NCBI GenBank assembly: GCA_002292185.1
Contig: DBBL01000183.1
Location: 659 to 22,696, forward strand
DNA length: 22,038 bases
Source: Akkermansiaceae bacterium UBA985
GTDB taxonomy: Bacteria; Verrucomicrobiota; Verrucomicrobiia; Verrucomicrobiales; Akkermansiaceae
Reading direction: 5' to 3'
Position numbers and translations under genes: made by a program. Below, piece by piece: positions 15,644 through 22,038 of this stretch (positions within the stretch are counted from its first letter, which is position 1; every line of letters begins with the position of its first letter). Below the pieces are notes generated by a model. The model worked only from the letters and a program-made list of their open reading frames with translations, searched no databases and was not told the origin of the DNA.

Positions 15644-16831
15644 GTGATTTATCTCGATTCCAATGCCACTACTCGAGTTCATCCTGAGGTGCTGGAGGCA
15701 ATGATGCCGTTCCTCACAGACCAATGGTATAATCCTTCCAGTGGCTATCGTGCGGCTAAGCTAGTGCGCAAGGCTCTTGAACTTGCTCACGAGCAGGTGG
15801 CGGAGCTGATTCATGCCAAGCCGACCGAGATCGTTTTTACCGGCTGTGGCACAGAGTCCAACAATGCGGTGCTGTCATTTCTCGCCTCGCGCTCTCAGGG
15901 CGATCAAAAGATCATCACCAGTGCGATCGAGCACAGTGCCATTCTTCGTCATGCAGAGTATTTGTCAGATAGGCATCATCTCAGAGTCGAGAAAGTCGGG
16001 GTCAATAGCGATGGGCGTTTGTGTCTTGATGGCTTTACCAAGGCGATAGCCGGCGGCGATGCTGCTATGGCGTCTGTGATGTGGGCAAACAATGAAACTG
16101 GTGTAATTCAGCCCATTGCCGAGGCCTGCCAGATCGCTCGTGAGGCAGGAGTTGCGTTTCATACCGATGCCATTCAGGCGGTCGGGAAAACCGTGGTCAA
16201 TGTCAGAGAAGTGCCTGTGGATTACCTCTCGATCTCAGGTCATAAGTTTCACGCACCCAAGGGGGTGGGGGCGATGTATATCAGAGAGGGTTTGAAATTT
16301 GAGCCGATGCTCTATGGCGGCGGTCAAGAGGGTGGTCGGCGCAGCGGCACCGAGAATGTTGCTGGAATTGTGGCTCTGGGTAAGGCCGCTGAGCTGATGA
16401 AGCAGCGCCTTGATGATGACGGGCATGCGGGTGTGGCCGCTTTACGAGACCATATGGAGCAACGTCTATTGTCTGAGCTTGAGCATATTCAAATCAATGG
16501 TGCTCATGATCACCGCACTGCCAATACCAGTCATATCTCCTTTGATCGCTGTGAAGCTGCCGGGCTTTTAATCTTACTCGACGAATATGGAGTTCAGTGC
16601 TCCGCGGGTAGCGCCTGCATGACAGGCAAGCAGCAACCCTCACATGTGCAGACCGCAATGGGTATATCTGCATCCCAGGCAAAAAGTAGTTTGCGGATTT
16701 CCTTGTCGATCTTCACCACTCAAGAGGATGTGGATGCCGCTGTTGAGGCTCTCAAGAAAGCAGCCTCTAAATTGCGCAGCGTTCAGGGTGGGCCTGGAGT
16801 AGGACCCGTGCAGGTGTTTAGTCGTGACTGA
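15644..16831 (+). CDS. Cysteine desulfurase, NifS/IscS family (class V aminotransferase fold)
   Basis: This PLP enzyme takes sulphur from cysteine for Fe-S clusters or tRNA thiolation. The 395-residue protein has YLDSNATT at the N-terminus, FTGCGTESNN (65-74), HTDAIQAVG (173-181), the PLP lysine K201 in SGHKFHAPKG, and GGGQEGGRRSGTEN (225-238). The persulfide cysteine is C325 in CSAGSACMTGKQQPSH, inside the longer loop of the NifS/IscS group. It starts at GTG 15644; the ATG seven bases upstream is out of frame. The C-tail after about 375 is Gly/Pro-rich. No scaffold gene (iscU/nifU/suf) flanks it, so the client pathway is open. It ends five bases before aroD, which runs towards it. Confidence 0.93.
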   Translation: MIYLDSNATTRVHPEVLEAMMPFLTDQWYNPSSGYRAAKLVRKALELAHEQVAELIHAKPTEIVFTGCGTESNNAVLSFLASRSQGDQKIITSAIEHSAILRHAEYLSDRHHLRVEKVGVNSDGRLCLDGFTKAIAGGDAAMASVMWANNETGVIQPIAEACQIAREAGVAFHTDAIQAVGKTVVNVREVPVDYLSISGHKFHAPKGVGAMYIREGLKFEPMLYGGGQEGGRRSGTENVAGIVALGKAAELMKQRLDDDGHAGVAALRDHMEQRLLSELEHIQINGAHDHRTANTSHISFDRCEAAGLLILLDEYGVQCSAGSACMTGKQQPSHVQTAMGISASQAKSSLRISLSIFTTQEDVDAAVEALKKAASKLRSVQGGPGVGPVQVFSRD

Positions 16832-16836
16832 CTTGC

Positions 16837-17535
16837 CTAGCTCAGTGGGTCGAGGGTAGCGATGGCCTCACGAAGCAACTTAGCGGGCCACTGGCCTGGG
16901 GCAGTTTCGGTATTGCCGAGGTAGCCATAATTCAAGAGAGATCCATGTTGAGCGTAAAGCAGACGTGATACGGGCGCCAAGGGTCCCATGCCCATCATCG
17001 ACATCGGGTGATCGGTGCTTTGGAGAATTTCTACACATCGCACTAAATCACTGACCTCATTATGGTGCACCGCTATTTTAATAATGTCGGCTTCTTCACT
17101 GAGCTCGACAAGACGTTGCAGTTCAGTTGTCTCCGGAGTTTCCGTGAAATGATGATAAGATAATATCAAACCAACCCCCTGTGATCTGATCTGGTGCAAG
17201 GTGTCTTTCATCTCGCCATACGAAGCCAGTTCTACATCAATCCATGAAGCTCTTTTGGAGACTTCCATTAACAGACGGGCTCGCTGCTCGGCATTGAGTT
17301 CGGATAAACCGCCCTCATTGGCGCAGCGGGCAGTAAAAAGTAGAGGGAAGCCTTTAAATCGATCGAGTTCGATGTTGAGGGTGTCGAGGTGGCCGGGCAT
17401 GCCATCGAGCCGGACTTCGAGTATATCGCAATGCGCTTCAAGCTCGACTGGCTGGAGGCAGGCAAGCTGATTGAGGCTCTGCACAGATCCAACAACGAGT
17501 GGCTTCTGCGGAATACTGACCGTGTCATTGGACAT
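16837..17535 (-). CDS. aroD: Type I 3-dehydroquinate dehydratase
   Basis: AroD dehydrates 3-dehydroquinate to 3-dehydroshikimate, step three of the shikimate pathway, by a Schiff-base mechanism. The product is 232 residues from ATG 17535; an in-frame TTG at 17574 would add 13 residues and is less likely. It shows EVRLDGM (substrate-binding Glu and Arg), FTARCANEGG, SYHHF with the catalytic histidine, IIKIA with the Schiff-base lysine, MGMGPLAPVSRL and the C-terminal TAPGQ loop. It belongs to the type I class rather than the dodecameric type II (AroQ). It is slightly shorter than E. coli AroD (252). No other aro gene is adjacent. It is convergent with the cysteine desulfurase and divergent from hom. 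Confidence 0.94.
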   Translation of the reverse strand: MSNDTVSIPQKPLVVGSVQSLNQLACLQPVELEAHCDILEVRLDGMPGHLDTLNIELDRFKGFPLLFTARCANEGGLSELNAEQRARLLMEVSKRASWIDVELASYGEMKDTLHQIRSQGVGLILSYHHFTETPETTELQRLVELSEEADIIKIAVHHNEVSDLVRCVEILQSTDHPMSMMGMGPLAPVSRLLYAQHGSLLNYGYLGNTETAPGQWPAKLLREAIATLDPLS

Positions 17536-17725
17536 ACGGACACAGTAGTCACATATGAGGGCCTTGTTTGTCAATCCGTCTATTGTTGGTATTTGCCGAG
17601 CGGATGCCTAAAACACCCATCCTTTGTGGTGAAAATGAGGATTATTTTAGCGATCATACATTTTGCTCTTTTGGATAGCCTCCTAATCATACAGAACTGA
17701 CGCGGTCAAAGCACCCATCATTCTC
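17536..17725. promoter_or_regulatory. Divergent promoter region of aroD and hom
   Basis: These 190 bases separate two divergent start codons and must hold both promoters. The part before hom is AT-rich (TTTTGCTCTTTTGG, then TAATCAT about 15 bases on), but I see no convincing -35/-10 pair, leader peptide or riboswitch. Confidence 0.3.
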
Positions 17726-19045
17726 ATGAGCAACGATCCAAAGAAATCATTAGGTATAGGACTCGCAGGATTCGGAACCGTAGGTACCGGCGTGTGGGAG
17801 ACACTAGAACGCAATGCAGAACTAATTTTTAACCGCAGTGACGTGAAGGTCGATATTGTTCGGATCGCGGTGCGTGATTTGAATAAGGTCAGAATTGAGG
17901 GGGTATCAGAAGATAAGTTCACCACAAATTGGCAGGATGTGGTCAATGACCCTAAGGTGAACATTGTTGTCGAGCTTATCGGCGGAACAGATACCGCTTT
18001 TGATATTGTGGCGGCCGCGCTTCGTGCTGGTAAACCAGTTGTTACCGGTAATAAGGCACTGCTTGCTGAAAGGGGGCAGGAATTATTCGAGCTTTCAAAT
18101 CAGTTTAATACACCCATTCATTTTGAGGCAGCGGTTGCAGGTGGTATTCCTATCATCAAAACAGTCCAGGACTCCTTTGTCGGTAACAGCATCCAATCGA
18201 TGGTTGGCATCATTAACGGCACATCCAATTACATACTGGAGCGGATGACAGACGCTGGTCTCGGCTATGAAGAGGCGCTGGGTGAGGCGCAGCAGTTAGG
18301 ATACGCGGAGGCTGATCCTACTCTCGATGTCAACGGCTGGGATGCTGCCCATAAGGCGATTCTTTTGGCGACACTCGCCTATGGATTTACGGTAGATCAC
18401 AAGCAAGTATACGTGCGTGGTATTGAAAGAGTGCGCGCGACTGATATAGATTTTGCCAAGCGGCTCGGCTTTGTCGTTAAGCTGCTCTGTGTGGTGCGTG
18501 AGCACGCTAATGGGGTGATCGAAGTTCGCACGCAGCCATCATTCATTCCCAAGAGCCACATTCTCTCTAGTGTGAATGGTGTGTTTAATGCCGTTGCCGT
18601 TCGAGGAGATGCTGCTGGAGACTCTCTGTTTTACGGGCGTGGTGCCGGTAAGGATCCAACGGCTTCATCCGTGGTTGCTGATATTGTTGAGGCGGCATTG
18701 GGACTTCGGCATGAGGGTAGTCACCGAGGCTTTCTTCCCTATCAGCAGGAAGGCAGTGTCATGAGTATCGAAGATACCGAAACGCCTTACTACGTGCGTT
18801 TTGATGTCAACGATGAGCCAGGAGTAGTCGCAGAAATAGCCAATCTTTTGGCAGATGCAGGGATTGGCATTTCGGGAATGCATTCACCGGTTCATCCCGA
18901 TGAGCCCGATGCAGAATTTGTAGATATGGTATTCCAGCTGCATACCTGCCGCTTTGGTTTACTCAAAGAAACCTTGAAGAAGGTTGAGGCGCTCAGCTGC
19001 GTGAACTCCAGGCCCGTTGTGTTCCGAATTGAGGACTTAGGGTAA
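17726..19045 (+). CDS. hom: Homoserine dehydrogenase with ACT domain
   Basis: Hom reduces aspartate semialdehyde to homoserine on the way to threonine and methionine. The 439-residue protein has the Rossmann loop GFGTVGTGV (15-23), the lysine-containing VVTGNKALLAE, HFEAAVAGGIPII, and INGTSNYILERM. GYAEADPTLDVNGWDAAHK follows, carrying the catalytic Asp and Lys. From about residue 353 there is an ACT domain (YYVRFDVNDEPGVVAEIANL), the usual site of threonine feedback. It is a monofunctional enzyme without a fused aspartate kinase. ATG 17726 has no Shine-Dalgarno motif. It ends nine bases before the convergent helicase gene. Confidence 0.97.
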   Translation: MSNDPKKSLGIGLAGFGTVGTGVWETLERNAELIFNRSDVKVDIVRIAVRDLNKVRIEGVSEDKFTTNWQDVVNDPKVNIVVELIGGTDTAFDIVAAALRAGKPVVTGNKALLAERGQELFELSNQFNTPIHFEAAVAGGIPIIKTVQDSFVGNSIQSMVGIINGTSNYILERMTDAGLGYEEALGEAQQLGYAEADPTLDVNGWDAAHKAILLATLAYGFTVDHKQVYVRGIERVRATDIDFAKRLGFVVKLLCVVREHANGVIEVRTQPSFIPKSHILSSVNGVFNAVAVRGDAAGDSLFYGRGAGKDPTASSVVADIVEAALGLRHEGSHRGFLPYQQEGSVMSIEDTETPYYVRFDVNDEPGVVAEIANLLADAGIGISGMHSPVHPDEPDAEFVDMVFQLHTCRFGLLKETLKKVEALSCVNSRPVVFRIEDLG

Positions 19046-19053
19046 ATAGGCCC

Positions 19054-19075
19054 GTTACTGAGCTTTCTCAGTGAC
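19054..19075. terminator. Hairpin at the hom/helicase convergent junction, possible two-way terminator
   Basis: GTTACTGAG (19054-19062) and CTCAGTGAC (19067-19075) form a 9-bp stem with one G-U pair around CTTT. It lies ten bases past the hom stop and covers the last codons and stop of the helicase. No T-run follows, so an intrinsic terminator is uncertain, but the position between convergent genes suits transcription ending. Confidence 0.4.
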
Positions 19076-21070
19076 AATCTTGATGGGTGCATCAGGAAGC
19101 GCATTGAGGAAGGTCTTGCCGTAAGGTTTGGTGACAACGCGGTTGTCCAGTAATACCACCAGGCCGTTGTCTTTTGCGGTGCGAATCAGCCGCCCAACTC
19201 CTTGGCGTAATTTCAACACCGCCTCAGGTACCGAATATTCGACAAAAGGATTTCCTCCCTGGGCCTCGATTGCCTCAAGTTTGGAGGCGACGAGTGGATG
19301 ATCAGGCACGGCGAAAGGTAATCTAGTGACAATCACATTGGAGAGGGCCTCTCCAGGGACATCGACACCCGCCCAAAAACTATCTGTGCCAAAGAGAACA
19401 CTGTTGGTGTCTTTGCGGAAAACCTCGATCATTTTGTGGCGTGCCATGCCATCACCCTGCAGCAGCAAACGCCAATCATGATCGTAGAAGAAATCCTCCA
19501 TGGCTTCAGCTACTTTACGCATCAGGCGGTAGCTGGTGAAGAGCACAAAAGCTTTGCCCTCTGTGTATTTTAAAACGCGGCCGATCCAATGAACGAGGGC
19601 ATCCTCATAGTCATCACTGCTTGGGTCAGGCATGGATTTGATGACATAGATCTGCATCTGCTCCTTGTAATTGAAAGGGCTGCCAATTTTGATGCTCACT
19701 GCGCTTTCTGCACCCACTCTTTTCTTGAAGTAGCTTAGCTCGTTGTCCCCCGTGCTAAGCGTGGCACTGGTCATAATACAGGTGCGTCCATGGCCAAACA
19801 TCATTCTTCTGAGACGATTCGCGACGCTTATGGGTGCCGAGTGAATGCTGAGCATGTCACCCTCGCGACCTCCTTTTTCAACCCAGTAAACACTTTCGTC
19901 ATCTTCCTGATCGAGAAAGATTCTAACCCCGGCATGAATGTCTCTCATACGCCTGGCGCCATCCATTAGCTCAGCTTTGGCAGGGGAATCATTTTCTAGT
20001 CCATCTGCAGCGTGCTCGACCTCGGTCCAGAGTCGTCGTAGGGGTTCGGCGAGGGTGTTTTCAACAAAGTCGGGCTTGCGGATTCGATATTCTTTGCTGA
20101 ATTTTCCGAACTCCACCTCGTGCTGGATATTTTCATAAAAATCATCAGCGGCACTCAACACGACTTCTGCAGCTTTGATCGATCCAGCGTGGCGCAATGC
20201 GCGCAGCAAACCTTTGCGGTTTTTTGGGTTGTAGAGACGCTGAACCTCAAATTTCAGCCCTGCGTGACTCTGCCGTAAGCCCAGTTGAGTTGCGGCTACA
20301 TGCTCGAGGGTATGGGCCTCGTCGAAGATGACAAAGTCATCAGCAAAGAGATAACCCAAATCATCATCAGGAAGTTCGTTGAGCACAAAGAGGGAGAAAA
20401 ATAAGGTGTGATTGACCACGACCACATTAGCAGCCTCCATCTCCTTGCGCGCCTGCTGGTAAAAGCAGTTGCCATTTCTGCCGCATGTGCGCTGCGTGCA
20501 GACGGCGCCATCGCTACAGACTTGAGCCCAGACTTTCGGTGTAGGAATAAAATCCAGATCACTTTTTGTGCCGTCTTTCGTGCCCTCGGCCCAGTCCCAG
20601 ATTGCCTTCATCTCCTCGGACTCACTGGTGCTGAATAAGTCACCGGCTTGGTCCATGGCCCGCCTCATTCTCAGTGGGCAGAGATAGTTGCCGCGTCCCT
20701 TGAGTAAGGCAGCGTGCAGACCTCCTCCAAGAATTTTGTTGGCCAGCGGAATATCTTTGCTGATGAGCTGTTCCTGAAGGTTGATCGTGTGCGTAGATAT
20801 GATGGCCTTTCTGCCGCTCTCCATCGCAAATTTTGCTGCGGGAATGAGATAGGCTAATGATTTTCCCACTCCGGTGCCAGCTTCTGCACACAGCACGTGC
20901 CGCTGGTCTAATGCTTCAGCGACGGCCATGGCCATTTGCTGTTGCTGTGGTCGATACTCAAAATCAGGTGACGCAGATAGCCCTCCATCTGTGGAGAACA
21001 TCTGTTCCATTTCTGTAACCAGCTCACCGGGAGCACGGTGGGTGCCTGCTTCTTCTGCGAATGAAATCAT
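19055..21070 (-). CDS. ATP-dependent helicase, DinG/YoaA (XPD-like, Fe-S) type
   Basis: A superfamily 2 DNA helicase of the Rad3/XPD group, 5'-3' and Fe-S dependent in known members, acting on damaged DNA, R-loops or stalled forks. The 671-residue protein has motif I EAGTGVGKS with K70, and DEAH (250-253). Four cysteines with DinG spacing (C131, then C191, C196 and C202; gaps of 5 and 6) would bind the [4Fe-4S] cluster. Motif II and the later TSATLSTG, GTDSFWAGVDVPGE and QGVGRLIRT (motif VI) are intact. It lacks the N-terminal exonuclease domain found in Bacillus-type DinG. ATG 21070 is the first start, with no Shine-Dalgarno motif. It is divergent from ppc across 133 bases. Confidence 0.93.
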   Translation of the reverse strand: MISFAEEAGTHRAPGELVTEMEQMFSTDGGLSASPDFEYRPQQQQMAMAVAEALDQRHVLCAEAGTGVGKSLAYLIPAAKFAMESGRKAIISTHTINLQEQLISKDIPLANKILGGGLHAALLKGRGNYLCPLRMRRAMDQAGDLFSTSESEEMKAIWDWAEGTKDGTKSDLDFIPTPKVWAQVCSDGAVCTQRTCGRNGNCFYQQARKEMEAANVVVVNHTLFFSLFVLNELPDDDLGYLFADDFVIFDEAHTLEHVAATQLGLRQSHAGLKFEVQRLYNPKNRKGLLRALRHAGSIKAAEVVLSAADDFYENIQHEVEFGKFSKEYRIRKPDFVENTLAEPLRRLWTEVEHAADGLENDSPAKAELMDGARRMRDIHAGVRIFLDQEDDESVYWVEKGGREGDMLSIHSAPISVANRLRRMMFGHGRTCIMTSATLSTGDNELSYFKKRVGAESAVSIKIGSPFNYKEQMQIYVIKSMPDPSSDDYEDALVHWIGRVLKYTEGKAFVLFTSYRLMRKVAEAMEDFFYDHDWRLLLQGDGMARHKMIEVFRKDTNSVLFGTDSFWAGVDVPGEALSNVIVTRLPFAVPDHPLVASKLEAIEAQGGNPFVEYSVPEAVLKLRQGVGRLIRTAKDNGLVVLLDNRVVTKPYGKTFLNALPDAPIKIVTEKAQ

Positions 21071-21203
21071 CGTCTGGTGAATTTCTACATCATCGGCAGC
21101 AAGTCCACAACCCCCAAGGCATCAAACCAGCAAACATGACTCGTTGGGCAGATGATCTTTCTGGACAGTGCCCCATATCACTATTATTTTTTTGGTGTAT
21201 AAC

Positions 21204-22038
21204 ATGGATTCAAATAATACCTCTCAAGAGCCTGTAAATAGCCTTGCCGTTGCTAACAAAGACTATCGTCAGCAGGGTTTTATCGACCTCAAGCAGCGTC
21301 TGCGCATTTTGATGGATAGTCTCGCTGAGGTTCTTACCGAGGAAATAGACTTCACCGATAGTATTCCTTGGCGTGAAAAACAAGTGGTGCAACGGCCCAT
21401 GGATACTGAGGGTATGGCCTCGATGGCTCAACTTCAGGCGGTTTGTTTTGAGATACTCAATATTGTCGAGGAGCGTACAGCTACTGTGGTAAGGCAGAGA
21501 CGCAGGAGAGATTTTGGTATTGCCGCCGAGCGTGGCATGTGGGGAAGCGTGATCGCGTCTCTTCATGAGGCTGGTTTCAGCCAAGAGCAGGTCATCAAAG
21601 CGTTAAAGGAAATTAAGGTGACTCCGGTGCTTACGGCGCACCCCACGGAGGCTAAACGTCACACCGTGCGCGAACGGCATCTGGCCATTTATAAGGATTT
21701 AGTGCGTTGGGATCGTAGTCTGGATGACCCATTAAGCCTTTCATCAGTAATGAACTCGATCAAGGTTGGCCTCGAAACACTATGGCATACTGGGGAGATC
21801 CATGCCTCACGTCCAAGTATCTTGGGTGAACTGCGGCATACCATTTATTATCTGCGTGATGTATTTCCCTCGGTCGTTGCAAAACTCGACGCCTCATTGG
21901 AAGCGGCCTGGTCCAATGTGGGTTGGGATGTTGCAGAGCTTCGCAAAGCATCTGCTTACCCTAAGCTGCAATTCGGCACCTGGGTTGGCGGCGATCGCGA
22001 TGGTCACCCGCTTGTTACCGCTGAGGTTACCTCTGATA
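21204..22038 (+). CDS. ppc: Phosphoenolpyruvate carboxylase (3' end off window)
   Basis: Ppc adds bicarbonate to phosphoenolpyruvate, giving oxaloacetate to refill the citric acid cycle and feed the aspartate family. The visible 278 codons from ATG 21204 have no stop. They include the first active-site block VTPVLTAHPTEAKRHTV (catalytic His) and, near the window edge, FGTWVGGDRDGHP, the second signature. The catalytic lysine and C-terminal allosteric region lie outside. The N-terminus lacks the phosphorylated serine motif of plant enzymes, as expected. Before the start is an AT-rich stretch (TATTATTTTTTTGG) with no Shine-Dalgarno motif. Product supply links logically to hom, but the genes are not an operon. 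Confidence 0.96.
   Translation, partial: MDSNNTSQEPVNSLAVANKDYRQQGFIDLKQRLRILMDSLAEVLTEEIDFTDSIPWREKQVVQRPMDTEGMASMAQLQAVCFEILNIVEERTATVVRQRRRRDFGIAAERGMWGSVIASLHEAGFSQEQVIKALKEIKVTPVLTAHPTEAKRHTVRERHLAIYKDLVRWDRSLDDPLSLSSVMNSIKVGLETLWHTGEIHASRPSILGELRHTIYYLRDVFPSVVAKLDASLEAAWSNVGWDVAELRKASAYPKLQFGTWVGGDRDGHPLVTAEVTSD

Noticed and set aside
16827-16846. ACTGA/TCAGT hairpin at the cysteine desulfurase/aroD junction
   Set aside because: Only 5 bp with a 10-base loop and no T-run; not distinguishable from chance.
1-22038. CRISPR array, tRNA/rRNA genes, transposase, integrase, prophage or toxin-antitoxin genes
   Set aside because: No regularly spaced repeats, cloverleaf-like sequences or recombinase motifs were seen in any spacer, and all long frames are accounted for by housekeeping or secreted proteins.

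Overview
The window looks like a chromosomal housekeeping segment of a Verrucomicrobia-type bacterium, probably a marine or Rubritalea/Akkermansia-like lineage. The main clue is two secreted proteins with a typical PEP-CTERM tail (PEPSSALL, hydrophobic stretch, RRRR). Supporting signs are moderate GC, start codons mostly without Shine-Dalgarno sequences, and many lineage-style envelope genes. The assignment is inferred from sequence style, not from a marker gene. I found no tRNA, rRNA, CRISPR array, transposase or prophage gene, so this is not an obvious mobile island.

Layout: (1) 1-2420, minus: a large ABC transporter of the ABC-2/ABCG type, cut by the window edge, with TerB-like and FHA-like regions before the ATPase. 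(2) 2651-5053, plus: the membrane protease FtsH, divergent from it. (3) 5279-7318, minus: two tandem paralogous PEP-CTERM secreted proteins separated by an AT-rich spacer with a perfect 9-bp inverted repeat. (4) 7624-11633, minus: a probable operon read in the order plsY, gpsA, Nudix hydrolase, tcdA, RodZ-like HTH membrane protein. plsY and gpsA overlap by ATGA. (5) 11821-12567, minus: an exported LolA-like protein, divergent from (6) 12741-13718, plus: a winged-helix protein with a nuclease-like C-terminal region. (7) 13814-15355, plus: a 2-isopropylmalate/citramalate synthase family enzyme. (8) 15363-15470, minus: a 35-residue single-pass membrane protein, my own small-ORF call. (9) 15644-16831, plus: a cysteine desulfurase, convergent with aroD (16837-17535, minus). 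(10) 17726-19045, plus: homoserine dehydrogenase, convergent with a DinG-type Fe-S helicase (19055-21070, minus). (11) 21204 to the edge, plus: the N-terminal third of PEP carboxylase.

How the genes fit together: plsY and gpsA supply and acylate glycerol-3-phosphate for phospholipids. FtsH, the LolA-like protein and the RodZ-like protein also belong to the envelope. The leuA/cimA-like gene, aroD, hom and ppc feed amino-acid synthesis (branched-chain, aromatic, aspartate family, oxaloacetate supply), but each is a separate transcription unit rather than part of a biosynthetic operon.

No undescribed multi-gene system is clearly visible. The best candidates for follow-up are the TerB/FHA-like/ABC fusion, the winged-helix protein with an apparently degenerate nuclease core, the tandem PEP-CTERM pair with its intergenic palindrome, the small membrane ORF, and the CTCTCC hexamer repeat directly in front of plsY.
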